Source of the DNA: Mucilaginibacter sp. 44-25
Lineage (GTDB): Bacteria; Bacteroidota; Bacteroidia; Sphingobacteriales; Sphingobacteriaceae
Direction: 5' to 3'
DNA: 64,000 nucleotides
NCBI GenBank assembly: GCA_001898335.1
Contig: MKTS01000013.1
Coordinates: 434,001-498,000, forward strand
Positions 23,543 to 31,914 of this stretch are shown piece after piece. The notes beneath the pieces are model-generated. The model was not told the origin of the DNA and made no database searches. It saw only the letters and a program-made list of their open reading frames with translations. The translations under genes were made by a program, and so were the position numbers. Each line of letters starts with the position of its first letter. The stretch's first letter is position 1.

Positions 23543-24813
23543 AAACTTATTTACCGCAGATAGAGCGGCGCATACTGGTAAGGCCTAACCAAACTTTTGG
23601 CATACTCAACTACGATATGGATAATGCCTATCCGCAGCGCATGCTGGAACTGGTAGGCCAATCGCCAACGGCTAAAGATTGCTGGAACAAACGAGCGAAA
23701 TTTATTGCCGGCAACGGGTTTGAAAACACGAAGCTTAACGCGTGTATCATTAATAAACATGGGCTAACAATAGCGAAATTGTTGAAAGCTGTAGCTACTG
23801 ACAAAGCCTTATTTAGGGGATTTGGCATTCACGTTAATTATAACGCCAACTTTAGAATATGCTCGGTTAATTACATAAAGTTTGAAGATATCCGCATGGG
23901 AGATAGCGACAACCCCGACACTAAGGGCAAATTTGCTATCTATAATGACTGGGGCAAAAAAACCTGGAAAAACATCACCCGTAGTAAAATCACCTTCATT
24001 GACGCCTACAACCCTGACGAAGAAACCATTGTCAGGCAGGTAAATACCGCAGGCGGATGGGATAAATATAAAGGTCAGCTATATTATTTTAACCCTGAAA
24101 TTGATGATTATCCACTGATTGAAGCAGATGCCGTATGGGAAGATTTTGAAACCGAAGCGGGCATTAAAACCTTTAATAACCGCGAGGTAACTACAGGCTT
24201 TTTGCCATCCACCATGTTATTCATGCAGTCGCGCCGTGAGGAAGCTGATAATGTTAGCGGCAACTTGCGATCAGGAAATATCCCATCACAGTTGGAGCGT
24301 GACCTGGGCACCTTCCAGGGTGCCAGCAGCGCCCAAAAGATCATTGTTATTGAGTACGAAGATGAGAGCGCGAAACCGGAGTTTCAGCCTTATGCTATTC
24401 AAAACAATGATAAACTGTTCGAAAGCACGGAGCGTTCTGTGGAAGCCCGCATTATAAAAGGCTTTTCGGTGCCTAAAGAGCTCATCAATTCAGAAAAAAC
24501 ATCCGGACTGAGCAATGGCAGCGAAAAGAAACAGGCTATCAGCGAATTTAATGATAATACCACCCCCGACAGGCAGGAGATAAGCGATGCGTTCAGGGAT
24601 ATATTCGGTCACTTTTATATCAACCTGAATAATAACGATAACTGGGCCATTGTTTCAGTACCGGCAAGTGTAGCCGAGGAAACTATAGGTGTTAAGGCAG
24701 GTTCAAATCTCAACCAGTTGTTACAATTAACCATACCCGTTAAAAATAAGATTGCCACGTTGGTTCACGCCTACGGCTTTACGGAAGCAGAAGCAGAAGC
24801 CATGTGCGCCTGA
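23539..24813 (+). CDS. Phage portal protein
   Basis: A 424-aa protein beginning MKTYLPQIERRILVRPNQTF. The early stem region has AYPQRMLELVGQSPTAKDCW (helix) and FIAGNGFE. The central body contains the RGFGIHVNYN and DAYNPDEETI strands. The C-terminal half has a long helix near LFESTERSVEARIIKGFSVP, then KELINSEKTSGLSNGSEKKQ as in Bacteroidota portals. It would form the dodecameric vertex used by the terminase. It is encoded 15 kb from terL, which is unusual. Assignment rests on motif pattern and length. Confidence 0.8.
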   Translation: MKTYLPQIERRILVRPNQTFGILNYDMDNAYPQRMLELVGQSPTAKDCWNKRAKFIAGNGFENTKLNACIINKHGLTIAKLLKAVATDKALFRGFGIHVNYNANFRICSVNYIKFEDIRMGDSDNPDTKGKFAIYNDWGKKTWKNITRSKITFIDAYNPDEETIVRQVNTAGGWDKYKGQLYYFNPEIDDYPLIEADAVWEDFETEAGIKTFNNREVTTGFLPSTMLFMQSRREEADNVSGNLRSGNIPSQLERDLGTFQGASSAQKIIVIEYEDESAKPEFQPYAIQNNDKLFESTERSVEARIIKGFSVPKELINSEKTSGLSNGSEKKQAISEFNDNTTPDRQEISDAFRDIFGHFYINLNNNDNWAIVSVPASVAEETIGVKAGSNLNQLLQLTIPVKNKIATLVHAYGFTEAEAEAMCA

Positions 24814-24881
24814 TCATCCCAGCACATTTTATTTAACTTTTAAAACGATTGACTTTGCCGCCAGGCAGAGATGGAGGGAAC

Positions 24882-25502
24882 ATGTCCATGAAAAATCTAA
24901 TTACCCCTGCCGCACTGCAACAGTACGAAGACATTGCGGCAAACATTAAACCTGAAAGGATTAAAGCCTTTATATTAAAAGCACAGGAGCTGGATCTGAA
25001 ACCGTTTCTTGGGTATGCCTTATACTATGATCTGATTACGCATTTGGAAGATGACGGCAACATAAAAGATGACGCACCACAGCACTATAAAGATCTCTTA
25101 AACGGTTGCGAATACCTGGACGAGCTGGGTTATCTGGTGCTTTATCAAGGCTTGCACCCTGTATTGGCTTACTTTGCATTTGCCCGTTTCATAGAAGCTG
25201 ATGCTGTACACTACACACCTACCGGCCCTGTAACCAAACGTTATGAGAATGCCGATGCCTTACCGGCTAAAGATATTGTAAAGCTGGTACAGCAACAACG
25301 CAGCACAGCTAATGCTTATGCTAACGAAACAGAAAGATTTTTGATAGATCATAAAGAAAACTTCCCGGCCTGGCATTACAATCTCGAAAACAAACGCAGC
25401 AGGCAGCCTGGCCCCCGGATACGTGGCGTGGATAAAACAGATTTTAACTATCCATCAGAACTCCTGGACTCAGACTTTTTTATAACTGACTTTTTTAATT
25501 AA
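24882..25502 (+). CDS. Head-tail connector-like protein
   Basis: 206 aa from ATG 24882, which has GGAGG 5 bp upstream; a second ATG lies at 24888. The protein is largely helical (LITPAALQQYEDIAANIKPE, KAFILKAQELDLKPFLGYAL, YKDLLNGCEYLDELGYLVLY). It ends with VDKTDFNYPSELLDSDFFIT. Such DUF6712-like proteins follow the portal in Bacteroidota phages and are thought to be connectors or neck proteins. Its stop overlaps the next start by one base (TAATG). Confidence 0.65.
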   Translation: MSMKNLITPAALQQYEDIAANIKPERIKAFILKAQELDLKPFLGYALYYDLITHLEDDGNIKDDAPQHYKDLLNGCEYLDELGYLVLYQGLHPVLAYFAFARFIEADAVHYTPTGPVTKRYENADALPAKDIVKLVQQQRSTANAYANETERFLIDHKENFPAWHYNLENKRSRQPGPRIRGVDKTDFNYPSELLDSDFFITDFFN

Positions 25503-26788
25503 TGGCAACTGACAAAAAAATAAGCGAACTACCTGTTAGCGGCGATGTTACCACTACAGATGTATCCGTCTTGGTGCGCAATGGAACTGATTACCAGTAC
25601 ACCTTTCAGAATCTGCTGCAACTGTGCTTAGCCAACATATCCGTTGGCGCTAATGTTGGTTTTGGTGACGTATTACCTCAAAATATTACCGGCAAAAACG
25701 GAGATATATTTATCCATACCGGTAATCATGCTATCGCGCAAAAAACAGCCGGCACCTGGGTAATAAAGTATGCTTTCCCTTCTATTGATGACGCTCGGGA
25801 TGGTACAATTTTATATGGGCAGGGAATACCGGGAAGCAGCATTGGGCAAGATAATGACACCTATATTAATACCGGTACAGGCATATTTTACAAACGAAGT
25901 GCCGACCTTTGGGCACAGGTATTCTCTATGCAAACAGGGCCACAGGGGCCTCGTGGTGAAAAAGGCGACGCCGGGCAACCGGGCACTAACGGGAAAAGTA
26001 TTCTAAGCGGCACAACCAACCCATCAAATCTTAACACAGGTACCAACGGCGATTTCTACCTCAATACGGCCACACAAATGCTTTTTGGCCCAAAGGCAAA
26101 CGGCGACTGGGGAACAGGAGTTTCTATTGCCGGCGAACCGGGCGACCAGGGGCCAAAGGGTGATACCGGCCCGCAGGGAGAAACAGGCCCACAGGGTTTA
26201 CCCGGGATAGGTATTCCTACTGGTGGACTTACCGGCCAGATCTTGACCAAGAATGGCTCCACTGATTACGACACGCGCTGGGCTGATGCTCCTGCAGGCT
26301 CTGGTGCCGCGGCAGATGGTTTGGTTAGTGGTGGCATCACATCCGTATCGGGTAATATATTAGCTACCCAACCTGCTGTGTGGCGCATAAACGGCAGCAC
26401 TTATCACACCGCTGAAGTGCAGAGCTTTACGCTTGCTGCGGCCAATGCGGTGAATAGCCGTTACGATGTTATCTATGGCGACCTTGATGGTTTGCACTTA
26501 CTAACGGGTAACGCATCTGCAAACCCAGTTAAACCCGCTTTACCGGCCAATACCGTAGAGATAGCTTTTGCATTTGTACAGCCCGGCAGTATCAGTTCAG
26601 GCTCGGCTTTACCGGCAAATTATGCCACCAAACAGGATGTTGAAAACATTACCGGTAACAAAGCTCAGCTCAATACCGACGCGAAAAACAATATTGTGGA
26701 AGCCGTTAATGAAGTAAACACCAAAATTGGCGGCATTAACCAGGAAAATGTGATCCTGAAAATATTCAAAAAATCAAATTACAGATAA
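25502..26788 (+). CDS. Tail fibre with collagen-like repeats
   Basis: A 428-aa protein. The N-terminal part (KISELPVSGDVTTTDVSVLV) is the tail-attachment motif common in Bacteroidota phage fibres. Two collagen-like Gly-X-Y stretches appear near residues 143-165 and 215-240 (GPQGPRGEKGDAGQPG; GPKGDTGPQGETGPQG). The region after them is Ala/Gly-rich and ends with a helical segment, INQENVILKIFKK. Trimeric collagen-like rods are usual in receptor-binding fibres. It is translationally coupled to the connector gene upstream and 1 bp from the gene downstream. Confidence 0.8.
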   Translation: MATDKKISELPVSGDVTTTDVSVLVRNGTDYQYTFQNLLQLCLANISVGANVGFGDVLPQNITGKNGDIFIHTGNHAIAQKTAGTWVIKYAFPSIDDARDGTILYGQGIPGSSIGQDNDTYINTGTGIFYKRSADLWAQVFSMQTGPQGPRGEKGDAGQPGTNGKSILSGTTNPSNLNTGTNGDFYLNTATQMLFGPKANGDWGTGVSIAGEPGDQGPKGDTGPQGETGPQGLPGIGIPTGGLTGQILTKNGSTDYDTRWADAPAGSGAAADGLVSGGITSVSGNILATQPAVWRINGSTYHTAEVQSFTLAAANAVNSRYDVIYGDLDGLHLLTGNASANPVKPALPANTVEIAFAFVQPGSISSGSALPANYATKQDVENITGNKAQLNTDAKNNIVEAVNEVNTKIGGINQENVILKIFKKSNYR

Positions 26789-26789
26789 A

Positions 26790-27224
26790 ATGGCATCTTA
26801 TAACGAAATAGTAGCCTTTACAAAAGGCGTAGGCGTACGGCCGGTATCATTCACGAGTGATGATGGCGTAAATGCCAAACAAACCTATGCCCCGGCCGAT
26901 CCGGCAAGCAGAATAAATTTTTTAGCCATCTCCTCTACCGCGTCATCACAAAAATATTTGCAGTTGCAGCTGCACAATGTAGTAAGCGGGGAAGTGGCTT
27001 CATTGGGTATAATTACCGTACCTGCAGGCGCCGGCACTAACGGATCAGTTCCTATAGTATCAGGCTTAAACAGGGGAAACCTGCCCTGGCTGCAAATTGA
27101 CAGTGACGGCAACCCCTTCATTGATATTAACTACAACATGAACCTGGAAATGAAAGTACTGAGCGCTTTAAGTGCCGGGGAAACCATTACCGTAACCACC
27201 AGCGGCGGCTCATACGCGGCATAA
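26790..27224 (+). CDS. Small phage fibre-associated protein (144 aa)
   Basis: MASYNEIVAFTKGVGVRPVS leads a beta-rich 144-aa protein without Cys (KYLQLQLHNVVSGEVASLGI, TITVTTSGGSYAA). It lies between the collagen-like fibre and a LamG-like protein, each 1-4 bp apart, so the three form a tail-fibre operon. It may be a fibre cap, chaperone or adhesin domain. No specific motif is recognised. Confidence 0.6.
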   Translation: MASYNEIVAFTKGVGVRPVSFTSDDGVNAKQTYAPADPASRINFLAISSTASSQKYLQLQLHNVVSGEVASLGIITVPAGAGTNGSVPIVSGLNRGNLPWLQIDSDGNPFIDINYNMNLEMKVLSALSAGETITVTTSGGSYAA

Positions 27225-27227
27225 ACT

Positions 27228-28022
27228 ATGGCAAGCAGAAACGGATTGAACCCAAAACTCAGAGGCTCAAAAGGACGTGGATTTAATAGGGCTTTACCCG
27301 CGCCGTTTGGATGGGGGAATGGGATAAAAGCGCAGGGAAAGGGTTGGTTGGAAATACCCCGATTTGTAAATAAGCCGATGTCCAATGAATGGTCGTTTGA
27401 GTATTGGGTAGATGCTACGTCATTATATGGTACTCTAAAATGTATACTATCAATCAATGAGTTTTCAAAAAATAAAAGCTTCTTCATTGATGATTATGGT
27501 GGTTCTGTGCAATTTAGTTCAAATTTATACACAGGAGGAAATAGTGTTCCAATAAATCCAAGAGTACATGTAGTAGTTACGTTTAAATATGACAGTAAAC
27601 CGACTAGTGGCCAATCGCAGATTTTTCTTAATGGGAAATTATCAACGACTGGATATTTAGATATTGCTTATCCTTTTAACGTCGAAAGGGCCACACTATT
27701 TGCAAAAGCTACGACTTCAACCACGCAAACACAAAAATGGCTGTGCCCTGTCGATGAAATAAGATTTTACAATAAAGTTCTTATGGATAATGAAATTTCT
27801 ATAAATTACAATGGAGGAATAGGCGGTAATCCATGTGTTACAGAGAATATCTTTGCTTGGTTTGAGTTCGAAAGGTTTGAATTATTAGATTTTTCCGAAT
27901 TACAAGATGGAAGCGATATGCGAATTGGCATTAAAGATATTTCGGGAAATTACAACCACGCAGAAAGCTATATGTTTGTGACAGATCCTACATCTCCAGA
28001 TTTTGTGTTAACTGCATTTTAA
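27228..28022 (+). CDS. LamG-like (concanavalin-fold) phage adhesin
   Basis: A 264-aa protein. The N-terminal part is basic (NGLNPKLRGSKGRGFNRALP). Then comes a jelly-roll of the laminin-G/pentraxin type with EWSFEYWVDATSL, HVVVTFKYDSKPTSGQSQIF, LNGKLSTTGYLDI and PVDEIRFYNKVLMDNEISIN, the standard pattern of LamG strands. It should bind host glycans at the tail tip. Base composition is more AT-rich than upstream genes, and the adjacent minus-strand acyltransferase shares this, which suggests recent exchange of this end. Confidence 0.8.
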   Translation: MASRNGLNPKLRGSKGRGFNRALPAPFGWGNGIKAQGKGWLEIPRFVNKPMSNEWSFEYWVDATSLYGTLKCILSINEFSKNKSFFIDDYGGSVQFSSNLYTGGNSVPINPRVHVVVTFKYDSKPTSGQSQIFLNGKLSTTGYLDIAYPFNVERATLFAKATTSTTQTQKWLCPVDEIRFYNKVLMDNEISINYNGGIGGNPCVTENIFAWFEFERFELLDFSELQDGSDMRIGIKDISGNYNHAESYMFVTDPTSPDFVLTAF

Positions 28023-29087
28023 TTAAATTTTATTTGTCACTTTCCTTCTGTAGATGCTTATATATTTTTCAAAAAAATATTCTAAAAATATTGCAGTTAT
28101 TATTAGTATTATAAGTGTTGTTAGTCCAAAACCAAATGGTTTTGGAAATACTTTAGCTTTTGTAATTCCTATAATTAACGCTTGAGTAATGTAGATTGGA
28201 TAAGATATATTACCTAAATAACGATCTATTTTACTCTTACTTGTATGTACAAATGAGATAGGAATTAAAACTATTAAAAAAATAAAAAATATGACTTGGT
28301 GATAATAACTATTTGTAAATAGATAAGAGTAAAATATCAAAAGAAATATCAGTAGAAAATATTGTGTAGACGAAAAATAAACGTTAAACACTCGGTGTCT
28401 AACTTTGCTATAAATTTTATATGATATAACTCCGGCCATAAAAAACATTATTTGCGTCGGAAAAAACATATAATCCCAGGGATGATTTTTATAACCTGAA
28501 TACCATAGTATCACTCTTATACTGAAACTAATAATCAATAATCCTATAGGAATCAATATTTTCCTTCTTACTATATACGGGGCAATTAAATAAAAAATCA
28601 ATTCAACACTTATTGTCCAAGCAATACTATTAAAGCCCAACAAGTAAACATTTGGATTAGACTTTTGAAAATTGCTTGTAAAATGTATATCTCCGTTTTT
28701 CAATCCTAATAAGAAAGAAAAATCGAGTCCTAGAATAAAAATATTAGACAGTATTAAATATACCCAAGTGCCCATACTCAAAGTACCTGATACAGTATAA
28801 GTATGTATAGTTCCTGGGTATCCTAATTTATAAACCACCAATCCCCATAAAATCAGAAATACCAAATTAATCCAATACAAAGGGTAGATCTTTAACATTC
28901 TATTTACATAAAATGACGTATTATCACTTTTTGAGTACTTTTCATTTAATACAAGGGACATGTAAAAACCAGATATTACATAAAAACTCTGTACCGCAAT
29001 ATCAGAGGGAATAGTTTTGAAATTGCCTATAGGGGATGTGTGACATAAAACAACTATACAAGCTAAAAGGAATCTAATTAGGCCCAT
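28023..29087 (-). CDS. Membrane O-acyltransferase (acyltransferase 3 family)
   Basis: A 354-aa integral membrane protein with about ten hydrophobic segments. The start (LIRFLLACIVVLCHTSPIG) has the conserved His of the family; further markers are FYVISGFYMSLVLNEKYSK and NRMLKIYPLYWINL. Relatives (OafA, YrhL) acetylate surface polysaccharide or lipid A. It is on the strand opposite to the late genes, immediately behind the adhesin, and is very AT-rich. I infer lysogenic conversion: altering the receptor glycan so that related phages cannot adsorb. Confidence 0.85.
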   Translation of the reverse strand: MGLIRFLLACIVVLCHTSPIGNFKTIPSDIAVQSFYVISGFYMSLVLNEKYSKSDNTSFYVNRMLKIYPLYWINLVFLILWGLVVYKLGYPGTIHTYTVSGTLSMGTWVYLILSNIFILGLDFSFLLGLKNGDIHFTSNFQKSNPNVYLLGFNSIAWTISVELIFYLIAPYIVRRKILIPIGLLIISFSIRVILWYSGYKNHPWDYMFFPTQIMFFMAGVISYKIYSKVRHRVFNVYFSSTQYFLLIFLLIFYSYLFTNSYYHQVIFFIFLIVLIPISFVHTSKSKIDRYLGNISYPIYITQALIIGITKAKVFPKPFGFGLTTLIILIITAIFLEYFFEKYISIYRRKVTNKI

Positions 29088-29156
29088 CCATCAAAGATAG
29101 AAAATTCAAGAGAGTGTAACAGTTTAACCTTAATCATATATCCTATTTCAGCCTGT

Positions 29157-30026
29157 TCAATTATAATATGCATCGCGCCAGAAAAGATGCCTAACCGGGC
29201 CTATGTAATGTCTGGCAATCCATTCGCCTTTAACCGTATATTTAAGATCAAACTGCCCGGTTGTACTTAATATATATTTATCGGCAGATAAAGCCGATTT
29301 CCCTTTCTGCTTTTGCAAATAGGCAAAAATCGTCTGTTCGCTTAAATGCTCGGACCGCTCAATCAACACCGGTAATAGTTTATTAATGGTGTCTATATCA
29401 GCAGCATCTATTTTCTTGATCAGCATTAATCCGGCGCAGTAAAAAGGCGGTTCAAGTAAAATATCCAATCCGGATTTTGTGATAAGCTCAAAATCATATC
29501 CTGGCTGGTAATCGTATGACATGTGCATACTTAAATTATCCCTCAATAGAGTGCTTGCATCGCCTATAGGATCTTTCAGCCACAGAACATCCGTGTCAGT
29601 GTAAATTAGGGGAGATCGATTATCTGCTATTTGTAAGATAGCGGCCAGCTTTAAACCCATGGGGTTTTTTGAAGCAAACTCACTTATAAGTGTATTATTT
29701 CTTTCGAGGTGGTATCTCACACATTCTTCAGCCATCAGCACACTAATTTTTGATGACGGATATAAAGCCAAAATATTCTTGATCTGCGACTCCGGAAAAC
29801 CAAAATCAACAAACGTATATAAATGCGGTAATTGGCTAAACTTTTTTTGTATGGAAATAATAACCTGCTTCAGGAATGGATAATGGTCTTTCCCGCAAAG
29901 AACAACGTAATTGAATGCAGCTGCAGGCTTGTCTTGCGGCTGATAGGTGGAAAAATAAGTTAACCACTTTTTATAAAACAAAACAGGAAAGCGAAAAGCC
30001 AGGCTATTTTTTATCCTTCTGAACAT
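29157..30026 (-). CDS. Glycosyltransferase-like protein with DxD motif
   Basis: A 289-aa protein. AAAFNYVVLCGKDHYPFLKQ is the first strand and helix of a GT-A fold, YTFVDFGFPESQIKN follows, and YTDTDVLWLKDP (residues 142-153) carries the DxD-type metal/nucleotide-sugar site. C-terminal features are PPFYCAGLMLIKKI and SEQTIFAYLQ, similar to nucleotide-diphospho-sugar transferases. There is no membrane segment. It is adjacent to and co-oriented with the acyltransferase, so the two may act together on a surface glycan. Confidence 0.75.
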   Translation of the reverse strand: MFRRIKNSLAFRFPVLFYKKWLTYFSTYQPQDKPAAAFNYVVLCGKDHYPFLKQVIISIQKKFSQLPHLYTFVDFGFPESQIKNILALYPSSKISVLMAEECVRYHLERNNTLISEFASKNPMGLKLAAILQIADNRSPLIYTDTDVLWLKDPIGDASTLLRDNLSMHMSYDYQPGYDFELITKSGLDILLEPPFYCAGLMLIKKIDAADIDTINKLLPVLIERSEHLSEQTIFAYLQKQKGKSALSADKYILSTTGQFDLKYTVKGEWIARHYIGPVRHLFWRDAYYN

Positions 30027-30098
30027 TTACAAGTATATCCAATTTGCGCCTTTTCTACTTCTTTCAAAGCCACTTTATTAAAAAAAAACCGACTCATC

Positions 30099-30347
30099 AT
30101 GACGTCCATAGAACACCGCCAGCTAAAAGGCATCACCATCAAAAATATCATTGTTACTATTATAAGCACGGCGAGTATTGTGGCCACTGTGATGGGATCA
30201 TATTTCCAGTTAAAAACAGATCTGCAGGGAATGCGCGCTTTGCAGGACTCACAAAACCGGGTTACTGACGTACGTCTTAAAATCCTCGAAAGCCAGGTAG
30301 CTATGCTGCAACACCGCGTAGACGAACTTAACAATGCCTCCAAATAA
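30099..30347 (+). CDS. Small membrane protein, lysis-module candidate
   Basis: An 82-aa protein with one transmembrane segment (IKNIIVTIISTASIVATVMG, residues 14-33). A periplasmic coiled coil follows (MRALQDSQNRVTDVRLKILESQ, about 45-75). This is the usual form of the small membrane protein placed just before a phage endolysin, such as a pinholin-like or spanin-like component. It is 27 bp from the endolysin. No experimental class can be chosen from sequence. Confidence 0.65.
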   Translation: MTSIEHRQLKGITIKNIIVTIISTASIVATVMGSYFQLKTDLQGMRALQDSQNRVTDVRLKILESQVAMLQHRVDELNNASK

Positions 30348-30373
30348 GAATACGATTACTACTAACTTTTTTT

Positions 30374-30946
30374 ATGGATAAAAAACTAACCGACCGGCAG
30401 CTTTACGATCTGGCAGCGGCTTACGATTATGAATACAGAGCCCTGAAGGCGATTATTGAGGTAGAAAGCGGTCGTCATGGGTTTTCGCCAATCACAGGTA
30501 AACTTATTATTCAATTTGAACCCGCCTGGTTTAAAAGATTCAAAAAAGACTGGCTGGCAGATACTAAAAATACTACATGGCAGGCTAACAAAGTTGCAGA
30601 CCAAATACGGGAATGGGAGGCTTTTAACAGCGCGTTCGCCTCAAGCCCAAACGCCGCCATGAAAAGCACCTCAATAGGCTTAATGCAGGTGATGGGTTTT
30701 CACTATGCTTCGATAGGTTTTAAAACCGTTGGGGAGATGTGGGATTTTGCAAAACAAAGCGAGATGAACCAGGTGGAACTCGCCTTAAGGTTTATAAAAA
30801 AATCGCCGGCACTGGATCGTGCTCTTAAAGCTAAGGACTGGCCTAAAGTAGCCTATTATTATAATGGCGAGTGCTACAAATCTTTTAACTACGATACCAG
30901 ACTCACCTCTGCTTACGAACAAGCAACAAACTTTAAATCAATCTAA
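30374..30946 (+). CDS. Phage endolysin, N-acetylmuramidase family
   Basis: A 190-aa peptidoglycan hydrolase of the DUF3380/N-acetylmuramidase family. Catalytic glutamates are expected in AIIEVESGRHGFSP (Glu29 and Glu31). The family signatures QFEPAWFKRF, STSIGLMQVMGFHY and WPKVAYYYNGECY are present. There is no signal peptide, so it needs a holin for access to the wall. Its stop codon precedes the next start by 1 bp, which makes the next protein a holin candidate. The length is normal and the active site looks intact. Confidence 0.92.
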   Translation: MDKKLTDRQLYDLAAAYDYEYRALKAIIEVESGRHGFSPITGKLIIQFEPAWFKRFKKDWLADTKNTTWQANKVADQIREWEAFNSAFASSPNAAMKSTSIGLMQVMGFHYASIGFKTVGEMWDFAKQSEMNQVELALRFIKKSPALDRALKAKDWPKVAYYYNGECYKSFNYDTRLTSAYEQATNFKSI

Positions 30947-30947
30947 A

Positions 30948-31184
30948 ATGGAAAAAGCAATTGTGAAATTCGGAGCAGTAAACGCTCCAAAACCGGTGTG
31001 GGCAACATGGCTATTCCGGTCTGTAGCTATATTGACCACTGTAGCAGCCTTTTGGATAGGCGGAACAAAATTAATTACCGATGAAGCCAAAGTTGAAGTA
31101 ATACTGGCTCTGAAAGCATTAGATATGCTGGTGCTTGGCTTTAGTAATCTTTTTGGAATAGTGATACCGGAGGAGGAGAAATAA
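30948..31184 (+). CDS. Membrane protein, holin-like candidate
   Basis: 78 aa from ATG 30948 (MEKAIVKFGAVNAPKPVWAT). Hydrophobic segments are ATWLFRSVAILTTVAAFWIGG (about 19-39) and LALKALDMLVLGFSNLFGIVI (about 53-73), followed by the charged tail PEEEK. Two membrane segments and location in the lysis cassette fit a class II holin. Spacing to the next gene is 1 bp. Confidence 0.65.
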   Translation: MEKAIVKFGAVNAPKPVWATWLFRSVAILTTVAAFWIGGTKLITDEAKVEVILALKALDMLVLGFSNLFGIVIPEEEK

Positions 31185-31185
31185 T

Positions 31186-31575
31186 ATGCTGAAGAAACTA
31201 TGGGACTGGATCACCGGCGCGGCCGGAAAAATCAAAAATGCTTTGACATTTGGGAAAGACATCGCCAACGAAATTAAATCGGTAGCTGATAATCCATTAT
31301 TGGATATTATTGTAAAGCTCACCCCTACCGGTTTGGATGATGCGGCTTTAGCCGCTTTCAGGACTTTTATGAACGAACTGGTTACAGAACTTAACTGGGC
31401 TGATAGCAAACTTGATAACACTGACCCAAAAGCAAAAGCTATCATTTTGCACAGTTTATCTGCCGGGGCTGCTTACTGGAAAGCCTTGAATGATGAGATT
31501 AACTTAAGCATGCAAACAACATTAAGTACACCACAATTGGTGTATGATGTAAGTAAAGTAAATTTAAATGCTTAA
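31186..31575 (+). CDS. Last prophage gene, hypothetical (129 aa)
   Basis: MLKKLWDWITGAAGKIKNAL, a helical protein with an amphipathic N-terminus that could associate with membranes, then LDDAALAAFRTFMNELVTEL. No motif is recognised. It is the last gene of the lysis cassette and stops 5 bp before the 3' end of tRNA-Leu(GAG), so it marks the right edge of the prophage. Similar short helical proteins in Bacteroidota phages follow endolysins, but their role is unknown. Confidence 0.65.
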   Translation: MLKKLWDWITGAAGKIKNALTFGKDIANEIKSVADNPLLDIIVKLTPTGLDDAALAAFRTFMNELVTELNWADSKLDNTDPKAKAIILHSLSAGAAYWKALNDEINLSMQTTLSTPQLVYDVSKVNLNA

Positions 31576-31580
31576 TTCAG

Positions 31581-31664
31581 TGCCCGGAACGAGATTCGAA
31601 CTCGTACATCCTTACGAATGCCACCCCCTCAAGATGGTGCGTCTACCAATTTCGCCACCCGGGC
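31581..31664 (-). tRNA. tRNA-Leu (anticodon GAG)
   Basis: An 84-nt class II tRNA on the minus strand. Acceptor stem GCCCGGG pairs with TCCGGGC, followed by discriminator A. The D arm (GGCGAAATTGGTAGACGC) is typical for Leu, and the anticodon loop TTGAGGG gives GAG. A long variable arm and GTTCGAATC T loop are present. Its 3' end touches the prophage, a common attachment position. Confidence 0.95.
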
Positions 31665-31717
31665 TTTAAGAAAAGACCACTAAGATAAACCAGGCGGTTT
31701 ATTTTGTTTACTGGATG

Positions 31718-31801
31718 TGCCCGGAGAGAGACTCGAACTCTCAAGAGACAATTCTCAACGGCTTCTGAGACCGCAACGTTTACCAATTTCGCCATCCGGG
31801 C
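31718..31801 (-). tRNA. tRNA-Leu (anticodon CAG)
   Basis: An 84-nt class II tRNA: GCCCGGA acceptor pairing with TCCGGGC, anticodon loop CTCAGAA giving CAG, long variable arm, and GTTCGAGTC T loop. It lies 53 bp upstream of tRNA-Leu(GAG) on the same strand and shares a promoter with it. Confidence 0.95.
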
Positions 31802-31813
31802 ATTAAGAGGGTG

Positions 31814-31821
31814 CAAATATA
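31814..31821 (-). promoter_or_regulatory. -7 element of the tRNA-Leu promoter
   Basis: The minus strand reads TATATTTG, a perfect match to the Bacteroidota -7 element, 12 bp before the mature tRNA-Leu(CAG). Confidence 0.7.
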
Positions 31822-31914
31822 ATTTTTTTATCATATTAAGCCGATATCAAAATTAAATATTTCTGCTTTCCTTACTCACGGGGTATTTTTTATCTTCGAT
31901 AAATAAGATAGCTC

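Larger units (their letters stand above)
6332..31580 (+). mobile_element. Siphovirus-type prophage, possibly defective or domesticated
   Basis: The run of phage genes begins with the promoter before the terminase small subunit and ends at the 3' end of tRNA-Leu(GAG). Packaging, tail, head maturation, capsid, portal, connector, fibre and lysis genes are present. No integrase, excisionase, replication or recombination gene was found inside. No copy of the tRNA-Leu 3' sequence was seen near the left end, so boundaries are approximate. Tail genes precede head genes, unlike the lambda order. Two cargo genes on the minus strand (28023-30026) and three antisense microgenes interrupt the late strand. 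Confidence 0.85.

Noticed and set aside
31581..31664. tRNA-Leu(GAG) as a proven prophage attachment site
   Set aside because: The position fits, but no copy of its 3' sequence was seen near 6225-6410 or 1-345, and no integrase lies inside the prophage.
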